Part shown: positions 47,510 through 58,832 of the stretch, in pieces | How the letters are laid out: the number at the start of each line of letters is the position of its first letter | How positions within the stretch are numbered: the first letter of the stretch is position 1 | From: Chamaecyparis obtusa | Taxonomy: Eukaryota; Streptophyta; Pinopsida; Cupressales; Cupressaceae | Direction: 5' to 3' | NCBI GenBank assembly: GCA_027943335.1 | Contig: BSBK01002927.1 | Coordinates: 399,501-463,500 of the forward strand | DNA: 64,000 nt | Program-made: the position numbers and the translations under genes | Notes under the pieces: model-generated | The model's database searches: none | Told to the model about the DNA's origin: nothing | What the model saw: the letters and a program-made list of their open reading frames with translations, nothing else

Positions 47510-48170
47510 GATACATTTGTATAGCTGCTATAACAGTGGCACCCTGCAATTTATATAGAAAAGCTTTTAAAACAGTGCAAAACAATGCAATTTAATAATT
47601 TATACTAAGAAAAGCTTTTAAAACAAATAATTTCAATTAAATTTGAATGATTATAATTTATACTTAATAAATTATTGATATTTAAATATTATTTTTTACT
47701 CTCAAATAGACACAAAAATTGATTTTAGGTTTACATTTAAATCTATATTATAAACTAATTTTATTTATCATTATATCAATTTAAATTTATATATATTAAT
47801 ATTTAAAATTTGAAATAAAAATATTTAATAAACAAATAGTAAATAAACAGCCTTTAGTACTTACTATTTACATAGAAATATTAGAAAATGGTAAACCAAA
47901 ATCTGTAAACAAAATAAATTTTATTATTATATTTATTAATTATTTATGTTAGGTTTAGAAACTTAGTTTTAATTTTTAAAGTTTAAAACTGAAACTTCAA
48001 TGATTTTATTATAATTCTAATTTTTTAGAAAAAATTAAAGAAATGCAGTCCCTACCTTGTGAGAAGCAAGCATATCGATTTGGAAGTCATTCGCACCCGT
48101 CTGTCCCAGCAAACAAGTACTGAAGTCGTTTTACAAGCACCTTAAACTGTTTATCAATGCCCAGTCGTTT
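47510..48170. other. 5' flank of the second hAT gene
   Basis: This is an AT-rich leader, then from 48060 repeated words (ATCGATTTGGAAG, GTCGTTTTACA) that continue beyond the LTR element at 60991-61060. The repeats look like hAT sub-terminal sequence, so the LTR element at 48176-60985 probably inserted into the hAT end. The hAT terminus itself was not found. Confidence 0.5.
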
Positions 48171-48175
48171 ATCAA

Positions 48176-50110
48176 TGTAATGACCCTCACTAGTAGGATC
48201 ACTAAAACCCCAAATCTGATCCGTGTAAATTCGTCAAACAGTTGGCATGCATTTGAATGTTTTGCTTGCAATGATGTGTTTCGATGTGTTTATTGTTTTG
48301 GCATCAACTATGCAATTGAGATAACAATACCAATATGTAATAATGAACAATAGAAGAACAATGTCGGCACCAATAACAATATTCAGAAATTCCTATCACT
48401 TGGCACCTTATAAAGAACTACTCCAACAATGAGATACTCTCCTATTAATGCAATGGTCACACTTCTCAAGTCTGATTTCAATGACTGAATTCTGAGAGTA
48501 TAATGGACTGTTTCAGATTGTAATACAATGGACTATACAATGCACTTCATTCAACTATGACAATCCAATGTCAATGTAAATGCCACTATATCAACCCAGC
48601 TAGCAATATATGATTCCAAATGACTGTTCTCAGACTGTGACAACTACTGACAATATGGTATGAAATGAATGAACAGTCACTCATAAACAGTGACCTTACA
48701 ATGCACACATCCCAATTATGACAAACCGATTACAATATAGCAATATCAGATTACCATAACAATGTTGACTGAGACTAACCTCTGCATACTAGTATGATTG
48801 TTATAACAGAGCACTCTCACACATAAAAATTGACAACAATAAGATATAATGGATCCTGGTAATGCTGCAATAATGGTTGTCCAAAATGATGAAATCCAAT
48901 GCCGAAGACCAGATATCAGACCGCCACCAAATCTGCCCCAATTGGCTGTTGTGTGCTGTACTGTACAGTGCCGTACCAGGCCGTACATGTACAACACCTG
49001 CAGAAAATAAAATGCAGGGTTTCGAACCCCCAAAATGGTATCAACAGGGCCGCCACTGATGTACTAGTCTTCCTCCAAAAGCATAAAAAATATCTCCAAG
49101 TATGTTGAGAGATATGAGCAAAATTCTGAATCCAGGCTCTGGTATAAAGTGACTGAAATGTGCCAAAATTGTTTTCAACCTTCACCAAAATGATTCACCA
49201 ATTAAGTGATGAATTCCAAACCCTTATTCAACCAGTTACAAACCCTCAATATCAATTTTTCAGGTCTGCTTTTTCGGACTGCTTTTTCGGGTCTGCTTTT
49301 TCGGACTGCTTTTTCGGATTTGCTTTTTCGGACTGTTTTTTCGGACCTGCTAAAAACGGCCGCCTATAATTTCAGACCTGCTAAAAATTGCCTCCTATAA
49401 TTTTGGCCCTACTAAAAATGCCTCCTGAAATGCTGTTTCAATCACAAACAAACCCTTACATCAAATTCTCAATGAAGTACCAATGAGATGGTTGAGTACC
49501 AACTCCAAATTTGCAACCCTTCAGTAGATATTTCACTACCTCAGTTATGCCAATCTAGGGGAGTGATTCGTTCCCAAAGATCGAATAGTATTTGCAGACC
49601 ACAAGGCTACAAATTGCTTCACAATGAAGAAGTAGAAGAAATCTCAAATCCAAGCATGTCCAAATGAAAGCCCAAGCCCTCTATTTATTCTTTTCCTTGA
49701 GAAGTTGCTAGAACTTCTAGAAACATCCAATTATAATGTACTTTATAATAAAATAACATTATAATAATAAAGTACATTTCTCAACTCAAAATTATAACAA
49801 TGTAGGCCCAAATGTCTCATAACTGAATGTAGGCCCAACTACGACTGAACGTAGGCTCAAGACTGAACGTAGGCTCTACTACAACTGGATGTAGGCTCAA
49901 ACTGGATGTAGGCTCACTCTGGATGTAGGCTCCACTACAACTGCATGTAGGCCCAAACTGGATGTAGGCTCTACCGAATGTAGGCTCTGTCAGCAATATG
50001 CAATCAAATGATCAACATAATGACCCTCTCTCCAAACCATTTGCCTACGAGAGTCGATGATAGGCAAATCCGTCATGCCAAACGATGTCAGCCAAAATGG
50101 AGACATGACA
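48176..50110 (-). repeat. 3' LTR (element orientation) of the minus-strand retrotransposon
   Basis: This 1,935-bp LTR contains two tandem arrays. One is of CTGCTTTTTCGGA-like units at about 49263-49350. The other has repeated GATGTAGGCTC / GAATGTAGGCCC units at about 49800-49990. The second array has more units than in the partner LTR, explaining the 73-bp length difference. No coding sequence is supported. Confidence 0.93.
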
Positions 50111-53100
50111 GTCCGCCCTTCCTGAAATTTCTTGTCCTCAAGCAATGGCTAATCAAATAACCAATCAATCCACCTGGATCCCAAAAGTAGTCATGATCTA
50201 AATTGCTGTCAATCAACTCAAGCTCCTGTAATATTCTCTGTAGTATAATCAAGAGGAATCCATAATCAAACTGGCAAATACAACTCAACCAAACTCCAAA
50301 ATCACAACTGCCAGAGTCAGGAACCCACGAGAAACAAACTCTTGAAATATCAGAACCCAAGTAGAGAGGACAACTAAAACTACCAACATAGCAAATATCA
50401 TCAACACATCCCACTGGCCTACACAGAGTGCACAATCCAACTCTGCAACAATGGTGAACACTCCCGAATGGAATCGTACCAAGTATGGAGAATCCACACA
50501 CTGTACAGCTCCTGCAATCAACACAACTCTGTAGATCATCGACCACTGTCTCATAACCATAACTCCCATGTACCGCTGATGGCGAATAGTCATCACATGA
50601 TGAATGGCAAGAACTAGAACCCAAACCAAATCTGACGGCCATCAACTCCTCAACACATGAATCAAATGCAAACTGATGAACATATCCTGCAGTATAATGC
50701 TGATAAAAAGAACCAGCCTCAGCCAAAAGAACCAGCCTCAGCCAATAGCTCACCATGCACAGGTGATACAACCCACTGCGAAAGATCACCAGCTAAGTTA
50801 GGAGATGACATAGCCAAAGGAGTAGGATCAATAGCAACAACCGTTGAAGCATCACTCCTAAACTCCTGCTCTAAGTCATGTACTGTGAAGCTCACAGTGT
50901 AATGCCGATAAGATGCGCCAATCTCAGTCAGTGGCTCAGACTGCAATCCAGATGAAGCTAAATGCAACTGATCACTAACCAAGCCCGAACTAACCACTAT
51001 CTCCGAAGACACCTCCAAAGGAGTAGTATCACTAATAGGAACCAAGTCAATTGCTGGCACACCAACATCACTCATGATCTCTGGTACAACATCACTAGTC
51101 TCCGTGCCATCAGTAGTAGAGACCACCACCATGTCAAACATACCACAATGCTCAGCTGCAACGCCCAACTCAACTGAACCTGCCTCCAGTGGAAACAAAC
51201 CAAACATGCCAATGCTAGTATCAAGGATGGATGCATCCCCATCTCCACTGTCTCTGACAATCTCAACCATGGACATCCTCGGATCACCAGACACCACAAC
51301 CTGTGACTGTACGGGATCTGGTAAAGACTGAAGTCGCTCTAACTCCATGGTCACCTCAGCCAAATGAAACTGTGACTCCTCGAAAGCCAATTGCGTACTC
51401 TCAAGTACCTCAGAAGTCACCTTGAGCTGCTGAGTAAGCTCACTCACCTCCTCTTCCTTGACCAATAATGCATCGTACGCTGTACTACCCCACTCTATAA
51501 GATGCTCTCTGTCGGCTACCAACTGCATATAATTCTGCTTCAGAACCCGCATAGCCTCCCACAAAGAGTGGATCTCTGTCAAGGAAAGGTAACTGCCTCC
51601 CTGCTCATCGCTAGTAGGAGAACCCCATCCATAAACTGCTAACAACTGACGAGCAGCATCGAAATGCTCGCAAGCGGCAGAAATGTCACGCTCACTAACT
51701 CTCAGCTGACTAACCACATGATGGCGCTGGCTGGTCGAACTCCTAGACTCTACCCCTGGTACACTGTCCAAAGGAGTAACCTCAAAATAGCTATCATCTG
51801 TAATACTGCCATCCGAATTTTGCAGACCAGCTGCTGAACTCGTATCATCAAACTGAGTGACTGAAGCATCAACATAAACCTCCGTATCAAAGGAACCCGC
51901 TGAAAAGACTAAGTCCTCAATACTGTCAATATCATCCTCCTCTAACACACTATCCAAAGGAGTGGACTCAAAATCACTGATCTCTGGAGTACTACCATCC
52001 ATACTCTGCGAATCAACTCCAAAGCTCACATCATCATATGGAGTATCAAAACCTGTAGCATCGTTATCCAACTCCGTCGTAACAAATGAATCTGCCGAGG
52101 ATGCTAAGTCCTCAGAACTGTCCACAGCATACTCTTGGATGTCATCAATACCCATATGATCCTGGGACTCATCTGTAAATACTAACACCTCAGATGTACC
52201 TGAATCATCACAAACCCACTGCACCCTGAGTGGTCGAGTGGAAATGTACACAACTCCTAACATTGGTGTATAGAAACTAATACCAACATCTGACAAGCTG
52301 CGGGCACAAGAAAGGACAACACCATGCAATCTGCTAATCAAATCCATGATAGCACTCAAACAACTACTGCTACCAATAGGTGATAAAGATCTCCAGTCAA
52401 CATAATCCCAAACACCAATATAACGATCCCGAATCCACATCCATAAACTAGAATCAGCTGGTAATTCAAGCAAACTCCTCACCTGAGTAATATGACTAAT
52501 ACCAACTAACTCCACATATATGTCTGATACTGTACTCATTACAATCTCTGAATCCGGAATGTGAAGGCTAGACATACTCATATCATCATCAACATGGGAC
52601 CTGACTGTAAAAGAAAACGGAGTCCCTGCCACAAGTGCTAACTCCTGAACTAAACTCGCTTCAAGACAAAGCTCATCCACATACCTGTCTGATACTGACC
52701 CTGAATCCCGGATATGAATGAAAAGTGTACTCTCACAACTATCAGCAACCCCATGTGATCCGCATGTCGCAAAAAGCTAAGTATCACGTGTGTAAGATGG
52801 ATCTGAACTCAACTCTACGCCATACCCATCCACATGTCTCTCTGCGGCACTATTCCAATCAACTGTACTATCCTTGATCATTGTAACATCATCAGGATCA
52901 ACTGTACCGCAATCACTATCAGTGTCAATAACACAATCAGCATGTCTCTCCGAGTCCTGTAATGCCAATGGAGTACTCAACAAAGAGGCTCAAGTGTCCT
53001 CGAACTCTCGAGAAAGCCTGCCAACTTCCTCCTTCCTCCTCAAGGCATCTAAATGGTCTCTGGCAAGGCTAAGAAGATGGTCACGATCTGAAAGAAGATG

Positions 53101-53748
53101 TAAATAACTCATCTTCATCGCTCCCATTCCTTCCCTGATCGCCTGTAAGCCAACACAAGAAGACTCTGCCTGAACTTCCTTATGTTTGCCCTGTAAATGA
53201 ATCATCTGGATGTGATCCTCTATCATATCCCGCATCCTGTCATGATGAGATAATGAAGTCACAACACTGTCTACGCTCACCTTTAGCTGGCTGGACAAAT
53301 CATGTGAAGTACTGCCAGCCTCAACCTCATGTGACGAAGCATCTAACTGTGCCTGGTACTCTCTCTCAGCAAAGTCATGAATGCCCAATGTCTGCTCATC
53401 TCTACCGGGTATCTCACCATCATGCACAACAGCATCCTCATAATCATCATCTGAACCCACTATGCTATAGTCACTGCCTGTCGTAACCAAACCAATCTGA
53501 GCACCTGTGACATCGTCCTCAGGCAACCTGTATACAACTGTCTCAACTTGAGTACCAAGTTGACAGTTACTATCAACCTGCATAGTGTCCTTCACCACTT
53601 CCTCATGTGGCTCAGTAGAAACTGAAACATCTGTCGGAATGCTAACTTGTTTCTCAAAATCCTCATGAAGGTTTCTGGTAACTGTGTCTGCCGATCTCAT
53701 GTTATCTCTCCTGCGAGAAGATCTGCCAAATAAAAATCTAGTCAACTT
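50088..53748 (-). pseudogene. Main part of the long ORF of the RT-less element (acidic, coiled coils, internal repeat)
   Basis: One minus-strand frame runs from 53748 to about 50720, broken only by TGA (52987-52989) and TAG (52774-52776). A 19-bp direct duplication at about 50703-50742 (AAAAGAACCAGCCTCAGCC twice) shifts the frame; without it the reading continues for over 200 codons to 50088, across the polypurine tract into the LTR. The product would be very acidic, rich in Ser, Asp, Glu and Val. A likely coiled coil near 53.0-53.2 kb (MKMSYLHLLSDRDHLLSLAR) has a second version near 51.4-51.6 kb (LVADREHLIEW, KEEEVSELTQQL). Two 62-residue acidic repeats share a 186-bp period (51763-51948 and 51949-52134). 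The last third is Cys-rich. I recognise no enzyme domain. Confidence 0.7.
50111..50125 (-). promoter_or_regulatory. Polypurine tract of the minus-strand element
   Basis: On the minus strand AGGAAGGGCGGAC directly precedes the LTR start TGTCATGTC. The preceding words (TTGAGGACAAGAAATTTC) are typical of sequence just ahead of polypurine tracts in plant LTR elements. Confidence 0.7.
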
Positions 53749-53943
53749 TGTTTACCCTCTTCGTCATCATTTCTCACTTTTCTATTTCTATCTTTATTTA
53801 AAACATTGGGCATAAATCCTTTCCTCACTTCTCTTCCCGAGTACGTCTAGGCAACGGCCGCACACGCAGCTCTAATCTCCGCACAGCAATGTGAACGTCG
53901 CTATAGGCTAAGGCAACTTGCCAAAGACCAGCTTGCCGGAGGG

Positions 53944-56907
53944 TTGCCCGAAGGGGACCTCGGAAGTGGTACGGAGGGTGCAGAAGCCGAAGAGGAGTTC
54001 ACTTTTTCGGAACGGAGAGTGCAGAGTCGGGAAGAGTTACTTGAGGAGACACGGGCGAGAAGAGCCTTTCTCCAAGAGGAGAGAGTACGGTTTGAGGTGG
54101 GTCTCCGTACACCAAGCGCAGAGAACCAAACCGGCGGAGAGGGTGATACTGCAGAGGGTGGCACGAGCACACCAGTAGACCCTCCGTTGGAATTGAGAAC
54201 CCCGCACGGTACGGTGCCAGAAGGGCAAGTACCACCAGCCCAACAACTACCGCAAGGACAAGTACCACAAGTCCAGACTACCCATAGCACTCAGGGAGGT
54301 GTGGGCACAAGTGGTATCAGTGCACCGCCTCCACCGCAGCCAACCATGGCGGTGAATAAGCAGAAGTTACCGAAATTTACGGGGCAATCCAAGGAGGATC
54401 CAGTTCGGCATTGTCGAACGTGTGAAACGATATGGACTGCACACGGGGTAACTGACGAGAACGAATGGATCCGCCAGTTCCCTGCAACACTGAGGGAAGG
54501 TGCCATTGATTGGTACTCGGATGTTGACAAGACGAGCCTGACGACATGGGACCAGGTCAAAAAGGCCTTCCAGACAGAGTTTCAATTGTTACGAGATGAT
54601 AATGAGATATTAGCGGAAATCTACAACACTAAGCAAGCGAAGAATGAGTCCGTCCGTGCGTAGGGACGGCGACTCAAAGAACTCATTGGGAAGATGGAGT
54701 TGGCCCCAGCGGACGAACTGAAGAAGAGGTGGTTCATAGAGGGACTCAAAACCTCCCTACGAAAGAAAATGAAGATAGTTCCACCTACTTCGTATAGTAA
54801 TGCATACAACCGAGCAATGGATTTAGAGAGTGAGTGTAAGACCTCCAAGAAGATGAGGTCATCTTTTGACGATGACTCGGAGACTGAAAGCAGTGAGGAT
54901 GGGTCGAGCAAGAAAGTGCTCGCGTTGCAAAAAGACCTTGAAAGAATGATGAAAGAACTCAAGGCCGCCAAGGGAAGTACCAGTAAGACAGGAGAAGATA
55001 CGGTGTGGTGCACGGACTGCAAGGAAGCAGGCCACACAAAAGGTTCTTATCCGAAGAAGGCTTTTTGCGATATCTGCCAAATCGCAGGACATTCCACTAA
55101 AGAATGTCCCTACAACCTGAGGGCGAGAAATCAACAAGTGCTCTATGCACAGGAGCAACCTTCCACGTCTGGTACTGGCGGACAACAAAATGCTCCATCA
55201 TCCGGCGGGTATGGGAACAACCGACGGGGAGGCCGAGGCAATGATGAGAACAAGCCGCGGGTCCAGTATGACGCGAAGGGGAGGCCCATGATACAGTGCA
55301 GAAGTTGTAACCAATGGGGACATTATGCCCGTGACTGTTAGAATGAGGCTACCGCTCCACTAAAACTGTGTCGGTGGTGCGGACCGGGGAACCATGAGGA
55401 TGCTAATTGTCCGAAGCCCGGCTGCAACATCCTAGACATGGAACGAGGGGGCACAGAGAAGGTCCTCGCAATCACACGTGGGCAAATGAAGAAGGCCACA
55501 TATCCTCACCCTCCGACAGAGAAACAAAGGATGCTCGAGGCGAAGGCTGAGATCGCGAAGGGTATGGAGGACCGAAGGGACTCCACAGATGTCGGCATTT
55601 CTACTCGAGCAATGGCCGAACAAAATATTTTAAGGCAGATAATGCAATTGGAGGTACCAGTAAAGGTCAAGGACCTATTGGAAACGATGCCGCATCTCAA
55701 AACGGCTCTATTCCTTGGGCAAAACATTCTAGCAAGCACGGTTGAACGAACGGAGATCACGAGTGGCTCTGCAGCCGACCCCATGACGCTATCGATAAAT
55801 AATGGGCGGAATCCCGCAGTGGTGGAGATGGGTATTTTGGGTACCATCCTCACGAACACAATTGTCGACGGTGGGTCGGGCGTCAATGTCCTCCCGAAAG
55901 AAACTTGGAAAAGCTTGGGGAAACCGGCGCTGTGGCCACTGACTTTCAATTTATTGGGGGCCGACCAGCACGGTATTAAGCCTCTCGGTACACTGATGGC
56001 GCAGCAGGTGACTATTGGAACCCAGCCTTTCACCTTAGATTTTGTTGTAATCCCTCTTAAGCAGAAGGGGTATGATGCCATCCTGGGTAGAGGGTGGTTG
56101 GTGACGGCCCGAGCCGATCATAATTGGAAGAAAAACACCCTCGCATTTGAAAAGGGGGGAAGGAAGTTTGTAGTGGACCTCAACACGCAGATGGTTGGGG
56201 AGGAAATGGCATCCGATTCAGAGTCAGACGACGGGATGGGCGGAGAGGAAGGAAACATGGAACCTAATGCCGAAGGGATACTGAAAGTGGAGGATGATAC
56301 AAATTCGATGGACGGTCTATTCCACTGGCAAATGGGTGATTATGAATTATTTCCGCCGTCCTGCAACATATTGAAGATTGAGGAAGCCGAGAGTGAGTTC
56401 CCTCTGGAATATACAGCATATCGAGAAGGGGAAGTCGAAAGGAAAGAAAGCCCTGCCCAGGAGTTTCGGAAGGAGGAACCCATCTGGCACAAAGAAGCAA
56501 AGTTGGAAAAAATAAATCTTGGGGATGAGAGAAATCTGAAACCCATCGTTATGGGAGACAACTGGAATCCTGTGTGGAGGACCGCAGTCTTCAAAATCTT
56601 GATTCTCCTTTTTCTTTTTATGTACGGGAACGAGACCGTGGTCCCTGTAGAATTTATGGTTCCAAGCTTTTGGATTGCCATTGAAAACAGACTCGGCGAC
56701 AGGGAGAGGGAACGACTGCACACTCTGTGGGCTCTCTACGAACGGATACATGACAGTGGCAACGGGACCAAATTGAAATTTTACCCGAAGAGGATGGATC
56801 TGAAAGGAGGGACAGAGCAACCGAGAGGGACTCGGCAGGCGTCCGTACGGGTGACCAGAGAAGCCTTCGGACAGAAAATTGAAAAACACCCGTACGGCTA
56901 TGCATGA
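53944..56907 (+). pseudogene. Ty3/gypsy gag-protease ORF with fused integrase C-terminus (pol deleted)
   Basis: One frame of about 988 codons is broken only by TAG at 54661-54663 and 55339-55341. Open frame extends back to about 53856. It holds a charged N-terminal helix region and the capsid region (KLPKFTGQSKEDPVRHCRTC at about 54.36 kb). Of four zinc knuckles, three are perfect CX2CX4HX4C: CDICQIAGHSTKEC, CRSCNQWGHYARDC and CRWCGPGNHEDANC; the first has lost its last Cys. Protease IVDGGSGVNVL follows (Asp 55867-55869). Near 56600-56620 the frame jumps from the segment after protease straight into MYGNETVVPVEFMVPS, the integrase C-terminus. Compared with the copy at 15.7-20.8 kb, about 2.26 kb (RT, RNase H, most of integrase) is gone without loss of frame. 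Confidence 0.88.
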
Positions 56908-57239
56908 CCGTACGGTGAAAAAAAAATGAAAAAAAAAACAAAAAAAACAAAAGACAAAAAAAAAGAAAAAAGATCAGACCGTATGGCATTCAAAAGTGCC
57001 ACAGCATTGTAGGATGTCGTACGGCAGTCAAGTGCCGTACGACAATAGCATCCATGCTCGTACGTTATTTTTAATGCAGCAGTCACCGTACGGAAGGAAA
57101 GAAAGAAATAAAAATGATGATGTACGGTACCGTACTGTTCCATAAGATACCATACGGCACCGTACATGGAAAACGCCAAGCTGAAAAATAAAAGACCGTA
57201 CGGTACCAAGGCGACGCATAAGGGTTAGATGGGCGTACG
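56844..57239 (+). repeat. Cluster of CGTACG palindromes
   Basis: The hexamer CGTACG occurs at 56844, 56891, 56909, 57018, 57036, 57059, 57087, 57197 and 57234, often extended to CCGTACGG, with near matches (GTACGG, CATACGG) between them and on to about 57600. The region is otherwise A-rich and non-coding and lies between the integrase end and the extra ORF. Confidence 0.85.
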
Positions 57240-57724
57240 ATAGCCAAGCCATAAGTAGGATACCGTACAGTTGTACAGCCAGACCACACGCTACAGGAGA
57301 AATTAAAAAGCGCAAAGATATATTCGTATGGTCATTGCAGACGATAAAGAAGCCGTACAAACACATAGTTACGGCATTGATCAGTAATAATTTGGTTGTA
57401 TCCGTACAATACAAAAGGGAGTCAGAGAGAGGGAATCCATACGACACAGACAAGAAGATGCATAAGGGTTCAGTACAGCATTGGGATGTGTGAAGGGGAA
57501 AGCATGAAGGAAGAAATTCATATGGTATTCTATAAAAAAAAAAAACTACGACAAATCAAAACAGTTCAAAATGAATAACGTATGGTACCGAAGGGTAGGA
57601 CATAATGAGGTAGTAAGGGAAACATAAGCACTTTACAGAAAAGAGTGTGGGATCAGAAGAAAATCACAAAATGGTGTGTTCCATAGACTTTTGTGTGGGT
57701 TTGAGAGTGCTAATTTGGTCTTGG

Positions 57725-57806
57725 CGGTGGGGGCGCTGCCCCTCTGCCCCAGGACCCCGCGGGGGCGCTGCCCCTCGACCCCGCTGGGGGCGTTGCCCCC
57801 TAGACC
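57725..57806 (+). repeat. GC-rich GGGGCGCTGCCCC repeat
   Basis: Three close copies of GGGGGCG(C/T)TGCCCC separated by CCTCGACCCCGC-like words form self-complementary units. Composition is far above the surroundings. No ORF is supported. Confidence 0.8.
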
Positions 57807-57837
57807 CCCAGTCGGTTCAGTTATCAGCCCTTGGAGA

Positions 57838-58160
57838 GTGTGACCTGTTGATGAGATCGGAGCTGCTACAGGCATGGAGTGTCTGCATGCCGGAGGTGAA
57901 GAGAGCACTGGAGCAAGTCTTTCAAGAGGGGTACTACGCTTTGAGGCACTTGGAGTAGGTGTTGGCTGGACGTGAGACTGTCTTGGTGGATGCACAGAGA
58001 GCTCGGGAGGAGCTGACCACCCAGTTGGAGGCAGTAGAGTGACACTTGGCTCAGCGTACCCAGGAGTTGGAAGCAGAGAAGGCAACCTAGGTGGCTATCG
58101 AAGTCGGATTGGCTAGGGAGACAGTATTGTGTTAGCGGAGGCTACAGCTGAAAAGTATGT
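57838..58160 (+). pseudogene. 3' extra ORF, copy 4 (coiled-coil end only)
   Basis: Frames encode ALEQVFQEGYYALRHLE, LAGRETVLVDAQRAREEL and LAQRTQELEAEKAT, matching the C-terminal coiled-coil part of copy 2 (AFREGYYVLAGRETALVDSE, LAERTKAMEAKK). Stops lie at 57955, 58039 and 58089. The N-terminal and central parts (with the HH motif) are missing, so this element carries a shortened extra ORF. Confidence 0.6.
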
Positions 58161-58334
58161 TTTGAAGACAAGTTTGGTACTGGCACGAGAGTAATGTGAT
58201 AGGACGGAAAGAGAACAACGACGCAACGTTGATGGGGAGGGCGGCACTTCAGCTTTTTCAGGGATGCCCTCCGCCCCTTCTCTTCAGTGATTTTCTTATT
58301 CTATATAGTGTATTTCATCTCCCTATTGTTGTAA

Positions 58335-58369
58335 GTCGTCGGAGACGACTTGTTTTTTGGGGGGGATGA
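58335..58369 (+). promoter_or_regulatory. Stem-loop and polypurine tract before the LTR
   Basis: AAGTCGTC and GACGACTT make an 8-bp perfect stem with a 3-base loop (58333-58351). It is followed by GTTTTTTGGGGGGGATGA up to the LTR start at 58370. It is the best preserved of the three examples in the window. Confidence 0.7.
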
Positions 58370-58832
58370 TGTTGTCGGGATAATTGTATGTACGGGTTAT
58401 TATGTTAGTAAAGTATTATGTTACTCTCGGTCGTTAGTGACCGAGAGGTTAGACAGTTACGTCACGACGCTTCGGTTGTGGCCCTTCGGGTACTTTATAT
58501 ACGGGAAATATAGGCAACGGCGCCAGATGTTTACGCGCTGGGGTAAACTTAGTATTGCACAGACATAGTACGGGAAATATAATAAACACAGAATATATCA
58601 GAGAATAATAAATACTTTCATTAATCATTCGAGACTGGCAAGTACATTTATATCATAATGATTATAAAATCATATCTCCCATGTCCATCCTCCGAGAGGG
58701 TATATAAAGTACCCGAAGGGCCACGACCGAAGCGTCGTGACGTAACTGTCTAACCTCTCGGTCACTAACGACCGAGAGTAACATAATACTTTACTAACAT
58801 AATAACCCGTACATACAATTATCCCGACAACA
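58370..58832. repeat. Head-to-head LTRs forming a 133-bp inverted repeat
   Basis: The plus-strand LTR start TGTTGTCGGG at 58370 runs to about 58502. The same sequence, inverted with one mismatch, is at 58700-58832. The minus-strand LTR is complete (58832 to 58528, ending GCGTAAACA) and followed by an intact Asp-type primer site (TCTGGCGCCGTTGCC, 58527-58513 minus). The plus LTR breaks off at ACGGGAAATATA, a word that also occurs in the inverted LTR (58569-58580), suggesting a microhomology junction. Confidence 0.9.

Larger units (their letters stand above)
53749..58832 (+). mobile_element. Rearranged Ty3/gypsy element nested in the RT-less element
   Basis: It is flanked by AACTT (53744-53748 and 58833-58837). 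The order on the plus strand is: leader, gag-protease, a deletion junction, the integrase C-terminus, a CGTACG spacer, a GC-rich repeat, extra-ORF copy 4, a polypurine tract, 133 bp of a plus-strand LTR, then a full minus-strand LTR with primer site. The left end TGTTTACCCTC equals the inverted LTR 3' end of the family, and the right end CCCGACAACA is the inverted LTR 5' end. So the insertion borders are those of a minus-oriented element although most of the content is plus-oriented. Confidence 0.8.

Noticed and set aside
49160..49400. SAFSDCFFG-type repeated peptide in both LTRs
   Set aside because: It is the translation of a tandem DNA array in an LTR, not a protein gene.
49800..49990. Regularly spaced TGTAGGC units that might suggest a CRISPR array
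   Set aside because: Units are variable, spacers are repeats themselves, and the array is within a eukaryotic LTR.
57396..57578. Open frame in the CGTACG spacer
   Set aside because: It lies in a low-complexity A-rich spacer and is absent from the sister copy.
58513..58527. tRNA-like 3' end sequences (also 14441, 59111)
   Set aside because: These are primer-binding sites complementary to tRNA ends; no cloverleaf is present, so no tRNA gene is called.
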